The translations under genes were made by a program, and so were the position numbers. A DNA stretch of 64,000 nt. Source: Brachionus koreanus (taxonomy: Eukaryota > Rotifera > Eurotatoria > Ploima > Brachionidae). The stretch lies in NCBI GenBank assembly GCA_016987375.1, contig PJRA01000011.1, forward strand, positions 1,907,377 through 1,971,376, in the 5' to 3' direction. A model generated the notes under the pieces. That model saw only the letters and a list, made by a program, of their open reading frames with translations. It was not told the origin of the DNA and made no database searches. Position 1 is the stretch's first letter; each line of letters opens with the position of its first letter. Shown here in pieces: positions 11,423-22,069 of the stretch.

Positions 11423-11782
11423 ATGAGTAGCTATGAGCGAAAGAGAAAACGCTTGGACGAGCTTAAGCGGTTATTTTGCTATGATTATTCGGACAGTTCT
11501 AGTGATACAATAAGAGCAGTAATAGACGAAGAAGAAGAGGGAAATGACGATTCTGAGATAGAAACGAGGCCTAGAAGGCGAAAAAGGCGACAAAGAAACA
11601 CCAACTTTGACCGATGTGTGCATTCGGTATGTCATTTGCTGAAAACTTGGTGCTATAAATTATGTAGACCAAATCGATGCTGGATGCACTCAATTAGCTT
11701 TTGGCTTGTATCACTTTTTCTTTTAAAGAATATTTTAGATTATCTGATTCTAAAACCTCAAAATATTTTTGTTGTTGTTTGA
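11423..11782 (+). CDS. Small basic, Cys-containing single-pass membrane protein (unknown)
   Basis: 119-residue ORF with a clear ATG. I do not recognise the family. The N-terminus is basic (YERKRKRLDELKRL). A Ser/Asp/Glu-rich stretch (about 22-48) follows, then a strongly basic run RPRRRKRRQR (49-58). Five Cys lie at 65, 70, 77, 81 and 86, just ahead of a hydrophobic helix (about 91-110, SFWLVSLFLLKNILDYLIL), and the end is NIFVVV. This suggests a tail-anchored-like or single-pass protein with a cytosolic or nuclear-facing basic domain. Codon content is clearly less AT-biased than the flanks and an AATAAA lies at 11863-11868, so I favour a real gene. A spliced partner exon cannot be excluded. 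Confidence 0.5.
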   Translation: MSSYERKRKRLDELKRLFCYDYSDSSSDTIRAVIDEEEEGNDDSEIETRPRRRKRRQRNTNFDRCVHSVCHLLKTWCYKLCRPNRCWMHSISFWLVSLFLLKNILDYLILKPQNIFVVV

Positions 11783-14303
11783 AACGAAAGATTTAAAAAA
11801 AAAATTTGCAAAAATTATTTTCAATATGTGTCTTTTATTATGCTTGATTTTTTAAGTTAACTAATAAAATTATTCCTTGTGTTTTTAAATATGTGCTTGA
11901 ATTTAAGTTTAGAAAATCTATGAAAATTAAAAATTACCATCATGGTGTCTTGATTTGGTAGTTTGATGCTCGTCGTCATTTTTATTAGATATTTTACTTT
12001 TTAAAATGAATTTTTAATTTTAAAGTGTGTTTTCAATTATGAAAATTTAAACAATCAAGCAAACAAAAAAACAAAAAACTCTATAGAATCTTTAGACCTA
12101 TTAGCTTTGATTAAATAATTCTGATTACAGCAGAAAAAGAACTGTATCTTGCTAACTGAACTTGAAATTTTAATAGTTTTAGGCTTTTAAAAAATTAAGA
12201 TATAAATTTATTGCTTTTAAGTTTAAATTTGCTTTTTAGCCAGGTGGAATAAAAATGAATTTAAAATCATAATTTACTTAAGCAATAGAGCTACTAATTA
12301 TTTAAGTGTCACAAATGTCTTTAAGGCCAAAAAAAAACAAATCAAATTTTTTTAATTAGTCAGTATACTTAATATAAGTCTAAAATAAGCTCAACCAGTT
12401 TTCTAATCAAAAAAAAATTATATAATTAATCGAATCAAAATTAAAAAATTCAAAATCAATGGAAATTCGAAATTTTTTAATAAGCAGTTTTATAATTAAA
12501 ATAATTTATTTTTAGCTCTAAAATAAAATTCTATTTCTAATAGAGAATTTTTTTTTTGTCTTGAGTAATAAATTTTAAAAAACATTATTCATTTTAACAA
12601 AAATAGAAAAAATTGACTCGAATTTTAGAAATATTTGAACAATCATAATACAAATTTGCAGAAAAATATATTATTGTAAATATTTTGAATTTATTTTTTT
12701 CATTAGCTCTATTTGAAAATCATATAAATTTTAGTTTTACTTTATTTTATTTAAGATTAATAAAATTTTTGAAATCTAAAAATAAAATATTTTAAATCAT
12801 TGTATTTCTAAAAAAAAGACAAAAAAATTAATAATCACTTTTAAAATTATAATTATTTCATTCAATTAACCAAGCTTAGCAAAACGAAATTCAAACTTTC
12901 GAATTTTTTTCTAATTTAAATAGAATTTACAGTGCATTCTTTTTATTTAAATTTTTTCCTTGTAGGATACTTGATGCAATAAAATTATGAATAATCATAT
13001 ATCAGTCAAAATTGTGACATGAAATAAAATAATCTAATAGTGACTTATTTATTAAAAGCTTATCTTTTTTTTTTCATAATTAAAAAATTTATAGTAAATT
13101 TTAATTTAGGAAGTTTAAATGAAAAATATATCAAAATAATAATTTGTTTACTTTAATTTCAGTTAAAAGAAAAAAGTTACTTAGAATACCTTAATAAATA
13201 TGTTTAATAGCTTTTAAAGTACAAAAAAAAATTTTTTTTAATGACTTAATAAAAAGTTTTCTCTTTGAAACAATAAATTTGACTTTTGAAATCACTCCTG
13301 AAAAGTCTAAACAAGCTATAAAGAAACCCATTCAGTAAATTTAGAAGCGTCAAAAAAAAGAGCTCTAAGAAATTATACAATGCTTTTAATATTAGAAAAA
13401 AATAAATTAAAATTTAGATTTTTATCATTTTATTTGTTAGGGTATTGTTATTTTAATATATAAATATCTTTTGGAGTTTCAATTTTTTTTGTCTTACCTT
13501 ATCTTATATCGCAAAAATATTACAGGACATATGTAATTTTGGGTAAGAGTATTCGAAGTGATATCTTTTGTTTAATAGACATTGGAAAAATTAGACGTAA
13601 ATATTTTTTTTATGAGTAGGAGGACTAACAATTTTTAAATCTCTAACTTCTGAACATTCAAAATTATACGCTTATAAAACATTTTCTGAAAATCCAAGTA
13701 TAATTATTCAATGTGAGGTTAAATTTTTGAAAAACTTTTTATTAGAATATTATAGATTTACTTCTAGTAATAATGAACTTAAATTGAAAGTAAAAACCGA
13801 AAAAGGACAAAAAATTCATTCAATTTTTCATAATAAATTTTTAATCGAAATTCATAATTTTATTAAATTAAGCTCTAAAAGAAACTGATTTTGAATTTGA
13901 ATTTTAAAAAAATTAAAAAAAAATTTGAATCATTATTGAAGAGAAAATTTTTAATGTGTCTCGAAAAAAAGGTAAAAAAAAATTAATTATTTTCAAAACA
14001 AACTGATTGTAAATATAGCTTATCAATAAGGATTTTTTTTTTTAAATTTCAATCAAAAATATTTCAATTTAACAAATATAGGCGGCATATTAGTTGGCCG
14101 TATTTTTAGGCGGTCTTAAAACGAAATTGTCAACAAGGCCGGTCAAATGATCGTTTTGTCAGAAAAATGATTACTTTTTATGAGAAGCTGATAAATTTTC
14201 AAAAAAACAGAAATCAATGCTTGAACCAATCTCAAACAGGACCTATTTGTAGAATGTTGATGTTGTCTGCTAGGTGAAATTTAAAAGGGGTTATAGTTCT
14301 TAA
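11783..14303. other. Intergenic, AT-rich
   Basis: No exon with codon-like composition or splice logic was found. A slightly GC-richer patch at 14080-14290 (GGCGGCATATTAGTTGGCCG...) precedes the piggyBac-type element and may be an older repeat. Confidence 0.4.
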
Positions 14304-14548
14304 CACTCAAAAACCGGAGGGGTCTTTTGAACCTCTTTTGTTACTTCCTTTGTTTGTTTTTTATTCAATAAATTTAATCATTTTTTATATTTTTTTTCAA
14401 TCATATTCATTTTTGAAATCATATCTTTAAATCAAAAATATTATAAAATTATTAAATTTTATAAAACTAAATACTTTTATTTTCATTGGAAAAAAGTAAA
14501 AAAACGATTCAAATAAAATGGTCAAAAAATTCATCCGGTCTTTGAGTG
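14304..14548. mobile_element. piggyBac-type MITE with TTAA duplications
   Basis: Terminal inverted repeats: left CACTCAAAAACCGG from 14304; right, read on the minus strand from 14548, CACTCAAAGACCGG. One difference in the first 14 bases, with weaker similarity to about 30 bp (both continue to TTTTGA-CC). Each end is flanked by TTAA (14300-14303, 14549-14552), the exclusive target of piggyBac transposases. At 245 bp with no coding capacity it is non-autonomous. Confidence 0.8.
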
Positions 14549-14917
14549 TTAAAGCTTTTAGTGGTACAAGAAAGGTATTCTTTATTGGCCAGAAAATAGA
14601 ACATAATGGTGCCTATTTTCTTTATGTTAAAGAAATTTTGAAATTATATAAAAATTTTTTGACTTAGAATTGAATAAGATTTTTGTACATATATAATTTT
14701 TCTAAGTTTATTGAAGATTGAATTGAAAATTGATTGAATTTAATGAAATTTTTAGATAATATTTTTTAATCTAAATTCAATTTTTAAATAACAAAAAAAT
14801 ACAATTTAATCTAAATTAAGAATTTTATTTTCAAATAAATTTATAGCACAAAATTAAATTATATATTTAGATTAAAGATTTTAAAAAAAATGATAAAAAA
14901 TTAAAAAAAAAATCAAA

Positions 14918-16503
14918 CTATTTTGTTTTTCTAAATGATGCTTTTTCTTCGCCAAATTCATTTTCAATTCGAATAAAAATCTCCTGAGAGCCACAGGTCC
15001 AATTTTCAATATCATACACAATTAATTCATTTTCAAAACTAGTATCTGTATACTGCATAATGTCACTATTTAAAGTGAGTGCATTCATCGATTGATTTGT
15101 TTGCTTAAGCTCTTTGCTCGAAGTTCCATTGAAAAACCCATTGGTTTTCTGATAGGTAGGCGATGTTGCATAATTCTGCTTGTATTTGCTATTAGCATTG
15201 GATCCTTTGCGAGAGCTTGCCCACAATTTGACGCTTTGCTTAGATTTGAGAACGAAGTTTTCAGGAAATTTGAATGATATCTTGCGCACACTGCCAACAC
15301 AATGCGTCAAAGTCCAATTGGTCATGCTAATGTCATTTCTTTTACTAGTATTCTCAATAACAATGTAATCGCCATCTATGCAGCATTCACTAATGCTGAC
15401 AGGACCCTTGGACGAGCGCTGTGCGCTAAGTTTTTGAGGAAACTTCTGAACCAGCGAACCGATTATGTCTTTTTGAGGCATAGCGTCGTTCGCTTGAAAA
15501 AATATTTCTCCAATTGCATAATTTGAATTGAAAATTATTTCTGTCTCGTTCCAGAGGCGTCTATGCTCCTCGCAACGATTGTAAATTTCTTTAACATCTT
15601 CTTCTTTAATGTCGGGCCTAAAATTTTTTGTTTTAGATTAAATTAAATCAAATGGTAAAATTGCCAGTAAAAACCTCATCATGTCATCCAGAGATTGATT
15701 TACAAATTGAAGAAGATTGCCATTTGTTTCCATAAATTCAGTCGGTGCAGAACGCAATACGGACAGTCTATTGTTCTTGAATTCATCTATTTCGGTCAGA
15801 AACTCCTCTTCTAGCAGACGGATGTGGTCAATTATTTTCGATATTTGTTCACTTACTTCTATCTTTTTCATTTCACTCAAAGAAATTAATTTCTCTTCAC
15901 TTTGATCAAGTTTATCTATTTAAAAAAGATAAAAATTTTAATTATTTTCTTTATTAGTTAAATAAATTTTAGAAAAATATTTTTGTTTAATTTTACCGGA
16001 AAAATCGAGTAGCTTCGATTTGAGATCTTCGAGAGACTTGAGGGTCTCTTTGTAGGCAGCGCCGCGATCAATTTCTACTGTGGGTATGCATTGTATGTCC
16101 GCAACGAACAAATTTTTTGGCAGAGTGTCGACCGCATGACTGGTGACGGTGTGCAACGAGTTGCATTTAATACAACGAATAGTCGAATATCGGTTCATTT
16201 GAACAAGACATTGCAGACAATACGTGTGACCACAATGCAAAAGTCGTGGATCGCGATAGGGTTTTTTACAATATAAACAATGAAGTAGACTCAAAACCGA
16301 CTCGGTACTAAACACTTTGTACAAACCGCTGCCATTTGTCAGCATTAAAGCTTTGCTGGCCACCAGAGCCCTGCAAGAGAAAGTCACCACTAAAAAATTT
16401 TTTTTTTCTAATTTTCGCCTTACCCGCTGGCCGGTGAACCGTTTTGACTGGAGAACGAGTTCTTACTCCCGCTGGCACTTAAACAGCCATTGGAATTCAG
16501 CAT
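14918..16503 (-). CDS. RING-finger, coiled-coil, lamin-tail-domain protein (TRIM-like)
   Basis: Four exons (reverse): 16503-16424, 16370-15997, 15915-15675, 15617-14918; 1395 nt, 464 aa, phases consistent. Start MLNSNGCLSAS. Residues 58-96 form a C3HC4 RING (C58/C61, C73/H75, C78/C81, C93/C96; core LLHCGHTYCLQCL), implying E3 ubiquitin-ligase activity. A helical region follows (KETLKSLEDLKSKLL; EQISKIIDHIRLLEEE) as in TRIM proteins, but I see no clear B-box. The last ~160 residues form a lamin-tail (Ig-like) domain: ISECCIDGDYIVIENTS, ISMTNWTL, KFPENFVLKSKQSVKLWASS and, after an Asn/Ser-rich insertion, NWTCGSQEIFIRIENEFGEEKASF. Exon 3 uses an unusual donor, AG|GTTTTTAC. Localisation to nuclear envelope or filaments is only suggested by the LTD. 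Confidence 0.87.
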
Positions 16504-17590
16504 TTTATACTCTTTAATGTTATCCAATTTTAGGATATTAATTTAAAATTTAGAATTTTTTAATTTTTTTTTTTTTGTTTTGTTTGTTGCCAAAAACAAT
16601 TATAGTTTTTAAGTGTAATTTATAATCTAAATAATAAATTAATTAAAATTTACAAAACTGAAAAAAGTGTTTAAGTAATTAGATTGATTGATCTTTTTTT
16701 AATTTAATTATACGCCATTCTGGACATTCATTGAAGCAAAGAGAAAAACTATGCGAGCAAGTGGCGGCCGCCGTGAGCCCAAAATTTTTGTCGTAACTTA
16801 AAATATTTTCTTCGAGAATATTTGTTGAAAATAGAATTATTGGTCTAGCTTTGACCGAGATAGAAACTAGTGACACAGAGCGAAATGAACAATGGAAAAC
16901 AATATGGAATTAGATACGTGCATCAATACTAAACGATAAATCTAATCGTTTTTCAAATTAAAACTAATTTATAACTAGACAAAATTAGAGACTAGATTAA
17001 AAAATGTTTCAAATAACCATTTGTTTTTTTTTTTAAACCCATAAACCCATAGATTAATGAACAAAAAATAACTAAAATTATTCCTAAATTATAAAAAAAA
17101 ACAAAAAATTTTTTTCACTTTTTATATAACATTTTTTAGCTTAAAAAAAAAACATGTTATTTAGTTAAAAATTAATTTTTACAATACTTATCCATCAAAA
17201 AAAAAGATCATTTTCTTAATTAATTTTACTGAATTTTTTAAAATAATTGATTAAATTTTATGAGTAAATTTTTTTAATATATGAGATTGACACTTTATTC
17301 GACTTATTTTTTTTTCGGTTGATCAAAAAGAAAAAATAATTTTTGAAATTTTTTAAAAACTAATATTTAAAATAGAAAATAAATTTTTGTTGCAAATAAA
17401 ATTCACTTTCCATCCAAACGATTAAATTTTTTTTCTGAACAATTAAGCTTCGGTATTTATGGCTAGCCTATTTGACTTTTTTGTTATTGTTTTGCAGACA
17501 AGTGGCTTGTGGAGCAAACAAACCGGTATCCTCTAAACTGGCTTAGAAACTTGAGCAAAGAAAAATTTTGTATTAAAAAGAAAAAAAAAT
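16504..17590. other. Intergenic, includes promoter side of the RING-LTD gene
   Basis: AT-rich. A short GC-rich palindrome GGCGGCCGCC near 16763, about 260 bp upstream of the RING-LTD start, stands out against the background. At 17503 TTGTTTTGCAG followed by ACAAGTGGC... resembles a 3' splice site, but no gene can be built from it. Confidence 0.35.
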
Positions 17591-17678
17591 TGCCCCAGGA
17601 GAGGCTCGAACTCTCGACCTTCGCATCGCTTCACTGTATTTATAAGTACGACGCTCTAACCGACTGAGCTACTCGGGC
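17591..17678 (-). tRNA. tRNA-Ile(UAU), intron-containing, copy 1
   Basis: Folds as a complete tRNA. D-arm GCTC..GAGC. Anticodon stem TCGTA/TGCGA. Loop CTTATA with anticodon UAU, then a 14-nt intron (AATACAGTGAAGCG) at the canonical 37/38 site. T-arm GAGAG-TTCGAGC-CTCTC. A-box TAGCTCAGTCGG and B-box GGTTCGAGCC-like sequence (AGTTCGAGCCT) are present. A poly-T terminator follows on the minus strand. The acceptor stem GCCCGAG/CTGGGGC has a G-G mismatch at 5:68. Confidence 0.93.
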
Positions 17679-20600
17679 ACTGTAACTAATTTTCTTTAAA
17701 TTCATACTGTTCATTTAAGTGCACTAAATGGAATAAATTTGAGCTGCGACACAAATTTAGTCCTAAGGGAAGCTAAATTACTTGAGAGAATCGAGATGAT
17801 TTTAATATTTGTTTAATTAGCGATTTTAGTCATGCAACGAGCTCTAATGACCATTGAGATTACTTAAAATTCAAGAGTTTAATTGCACTGTAATTAATTG
17901 CGAGCGATAAACTGGTCAAGTTTTTTTAATTCTAAGACAATCTAACTAACATTCACAGGTCGAAGAAAAATAAACACCCCGAGAGAGCAACAATCTAAAT
18001 GGGACAATATACTTGGCTGGTATCAGTTTCTTTCTGGGAATTATAATAGAATGGATGCCAATAGTTGCCATAGATACAATATTTTCTTTTATTTTCTAAT
18101 AACTAATACAAAAAGAGCCCTAAGTATTTCTAATTTGTGTTTGCCACCCAAGTTTCTATAGATACTTTGCTTAAAGGTAACCTGTATCAGATTACAACAT
18201 TCAAAGCCTGTTAAGTATCTTCTAATGCTTTGAAATCGTCTAGTTCTAACTTATCTATCTTGTTTTTATTTTCTTTTTTTCTCTCTCTTTTTTTCTTTAT
18301 TTTTACAAAATAAGATATGCAATTATTTTGTTTTTTATTTTTCAAAAATCGATTTTTAAGATCGAAAACTACCACTAAAAATATTAAAATTAAGATTTGA
18401 AAATTTCTCATTTTTCTACATAAATTTATTTGTATAGCGGTCTTTGAACTTGAATTATAATTTTTTTTGTTAAAAAAAATTAACACAATCTATTGAGTAA
18501 TGTGTTTTTAATCTATTGATTGAGCACATGATTAGATGTGGTGAAATAAGTCCGTATTGAATGCGTTGCGCAATCACTCTTATCTATTTTACTTGTTGAT
18601 TGCGCGGCTGTTCGTTGACGATTTTGTCTGAAAATGTGAAACTATATGCGCATAAGCAACGAAAAATTATTTACAATAAATTACAAGCTAACTCTTCTCT
18701 AGATACTTTGTCACTGTAGCTAGGAGCTATTTTTGAAATGCTTTTAAAATGCTGTCAGTTGTTGGTGCCTTATTTGGCGTCTAAACAATGTTACATCAAA
18801 AATTAATTATAAACACATACACAAAAATTTAAGGAGCTTTAAACAAACAAATAAATCAACCATTAAATGAACTCAAGTAAACAATAAAAAAAAAATTTTT
18901 TGATTCATTTTAGATTTGTAAACAGGTAAATTGATAAATGAGCATTGTATCAAAATAAATACTCGTTTTTTAATAGGATCCATATGCATCAAAATAAACA
19001 TGGGTTTATTTCTATTAATGCCAGATTAACCATAGACGCTCAGTACAAAAATGCCAAGCGTCTACATAGGTTGTCGATTTTTTTGTTAGTTTAAACAAAT
19101 AGTTCCATCTTGAGAGCCACAGGTTTATTCCGATAAGCAAAATGTGACAACTAATTTTGATTAATTTTATAATTTAAATAAAGGTTAAACAAATGGTTTT
19201 AAAGCTCTCATTTTAGAATAAGAAATATCTATGCATATTTTTGCTTTATTTTTCTTATAGACCAAACTTTAAATGCCATACTTCATTCTATGCTCAGTGA
19301 ATTAGCACTAAAACCTTAATCTATGAAGATTCAACTGTTTAATTTCTAGTATTTTTCAAAAATTCTAAAATATACTTTTTTATAAATTTGCTTCCGAATT
19401 GTTTTAAGAAAATAAGTTCGTTTATATTTATTTAAAATTTTGAGTTTTTAATTTTACCAATTTTTGTTTTTTTTTCCTAGTAATTTTATTTTAGATTTTA
19501 GCTAGATTTAATTGGATTCAATGACAAAAATGCCGCTCCTCTGCATACTTTACTCTTGACATACTATTGATCGATTTTTAATTTTTTTTTGTTCTATTAA
19601 GAGCTCTATCATTAAAACTTTTAACAATTTTGTGAGAGGTCATCACTCGAAAATTTAACTAGGACCTTATAAAAAAAACATATTCTATAATTTTTAATGA
19701 ATAATAACTAAATACCCTAAATAAGTTGGAAATTTTTATCTAAAAAACTTGCAAATTTATTTTTGATTTGAATAAAATAAAAAAATAGAAATTTTTAAAA
19801 AGTTTCTAATTGATAATCTAACCAAACTTGTACCAATAACAATACTATCTGACTAAATTGAAATTAAAACAAAAATTTTAATTTCTAATTTTGCTACTAT
19901 GTTTATATATTTTATTTTTATTTTTAAGTCTAAAAAATGTAGATTTTTAGATTATCATTTTAAAAAATTTGTAAATGAAAATTTGATTTAAGCTACTGCC
20001 ATTTTAACTAGATTTGATTCAGATACTTTAATTTCTTTATTAGACAATTTTTTTAGAATTTTTGTGAAAAAAAAACTATACTTTGCTGGACGACAATATG
20101 GACATATTGTTTGATTATTTAAAATCAATTCAATTTTAATTGATAAACATTGAAAAAAAATTAAGGTTGAAATCATGTTCTATGCAAATAGGGTCAATTT
20201 AGAATGATAGAAATAAACATTTTTAACAAATAAACGTCACTCACTTGTCACACAAGACACGGTTGTAAATATCAGTTTTATTTTGATAAGGCTCCGAAGG
20301 AGACTAAAATTGAACACATTTAAATTAAATAAAAAAAAAACTTGGATTGATAAGATAAAAGAAAGAAAGAGGCAGCTTAAAGCATTTTTCTAAACTAGAG
20401 ATTAGCATTTTAAAATGTGTTTATTTAATGGTCGAGATTAGATTTATCTCCTAATTTTGGTTGCAAGTATTTTTCTATTACATAATAGAATAAAATAACT
20501 TTTTTTCTATGTTGACAATAATAATTTTTTGTTTCTGCTGAAGACCTAGAATGTAGCTAAACAATGTAAATTCTTGATTCACTCATTGCCTAAGCATTTT

Positions 20601-21416
20601 CGCAACCAGATAGCTCATTATACGAGATTTTATCTCGCCAGACCGTCATCCAAAGGTTTCATTCTTATCATAGCATTTTATCCTCGCGTCTACTTAACCT
20701 ATTTTGGACTAAATTGCACAAACCATCTGCTTGCCATCATCGGATAGCTCAACCGAAACTTATCATGGCCATACAAAACTAATGAAGCTCCTATTCAATC
20801 AATTAAATAGATTTGTTTTCTCTTACGCAATCTGATAAAGCTCGTATTGAGCAAACTTTGGCCTAAAGTTATCAAATAACTGAGCTACTGTGAGCACTTT
20901 TTTAATCAAATAAGTTAATAGGCTTCTCATCCAACTTAGAATATGATCTGAGGGAGCATACACATACACATACACACACACTTAAACACATTAGTGATTG
21001 TGATTAATTCAAGACCAACTATTTAGCTCTAAAGTAATCTACAAATAAACACTGAGCTTAAGAAATATTGTAAAAAATAAAAAGCACATATATACGTTTT
21101 TTAAATATTTGACTTTTAAGTTTCGTAGATATTTTTTTATAAATGCGTTTATTACAAAATTTGTCAAAAAAATATTAGTCATTAGGTAACATAACTAGGC
21201 AAAAATTCAGTTTATTCTTTTGAAATGAAAATAATTACAAAAAAAAAAATAAAGAAAAAGAAAATGAAATTTAAGTAGATTGTTGGAATGTGGGTTGATA
21301 AAAATTCTCAAATATTATGTGATTAATGATGTTTTGGTATTTGTATTGAAAATATATAAATGCTACTAATTGGATGCTAAAAAGTGAAAGAGAGAAAATT
21401 AAAAAGAAAAAAAAAT
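17679..21416. other. Gene-free tract between tRNA copies 1 and 2
   Basis: No protein exon supported. It holds many GATA-type sites (TGATAA/TTATCA at about 20287, 20347-20356, 20666, 20761, 20832, 20868). A C/EBP-type palindrome TTGCGCAA lies at 18566-18573 next to CTTATCT, and a CA-rich microsatellite at about 20958-20985. 20570-20960 is less AT-biased than its surroundings and may be regulatory. Confidence 0.4.
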
Positions 21417-21504
21417 TGCCCCAGGAGAGGCTCGAACTCTCGACCTTCGCATCGCTTCACTGTATTTATAAGTACGACGCTCTAACCGACTGAGCTACTG
21501 GGGC
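21417..21504 (-). tRNA. tRNA-Ile(UAU), intron-containing, copy 2 (perfect acceptor stem)
   Basis: Same body, anticodon UAU and 14-nt intron as the other copies. The 5' strand is GCCCCAG, giving a fully paired acceptor stem with CTGGGGC. This is the only copy of the four without the 5:68 mismatch, so it is probably the reference form. A poly-T run follows the 3' end. Confidence 0.95.
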
Positions 21505-21981
21505 TCTTGTTCCAATTCCATCAAAGACTAAAATTAAACATTTTTTAACAGTCTAGTAGCTTTTTTTCCAAATATCGAATTTCAAAACCAGATGCAGTCT
21601 CAAGTTTTGCTACTTAATTTAAAGCGTTATGATTTTTTTTATCTAAAAAATTCAAGAAGTAATTCAAGAAGAATAAATATTGGTGAAAATTTTGGTTTAG
21701 TTGTTTCATTTAAGCCTTTTATTTAATTTTAATATTCTTTTATGAAAATGACTATATGAAATAAAAAAATTATTTGCTAATCCTGCATACAAAATCATGT
21801 TTTACATGAGTCCAAATAAAAATTTTGAGATTACACTCAGATTAATAAAATAATCTATTTGAGAAAATTGATAAAATTTACCCCAAACTAAATAACTCTA
21901 GGAATTAATTTGCTCTCTTATGCTTTTGGGTAGAAGTGATATTTTTTTTTGCGTAAATAAATTAGTTTATTTGATATTAGT
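21505..21981. other. Spacer between tRNA copies 2 and 3
   Basis: 477 bp AT-rich spacer between two tRNA genes that point away from each other (copy 2 on minus, copy 3 on plus). Nothing else seen. Confidence 0.4.
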
Positions 21982-22069
21982 GCCCGAGTAGCTCAGTCGG
22001 TTAGAGCGTCGTACTTATAAATACAGTGAAGCGATGCGAAGGTCGAGAGTTCGAGCCTCTCCTGGGGCA
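21982..22069 (+). tRNA. tRNA-Ile(UAU), intron-containing, copy 3
   Basis: 88 nt, identical to copy 1 including the 14-nt intron and GCCCGAG 5' strand (G-G mismatch at 5:68). AATTTTTTTC after the 3' end is a Pol III terminator. Confidence 0.93.

Noticed and set aside
15085..15526. Several overlapping ORFs on both strands
   Set aside because: Other-frame shadows of RING-LTD exon 4.
16679..16876. 65-codon minus ORF upstream of the RING-LTD gene
   Set aside because: Contains a GC-rich patch but no recognisable protein, start context or link to the downstream gene.
17500..17560. TTTTGCAG|ACAAGTGGC... GTATCC micro-exon candidate
   Set aside because: Splice-like signals at both sides but no neighbouring exon to join; chance cannot be excluded.
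18211..18486. 91-codon Lys/Asn-rich minus ORF
   Set aside because: Low-complexity translation of poly-A/T.
19988..20176. 62-codon minus ORF with CPYC
   Set aside because: Single Cys pair without a domain; A/T-rich background.
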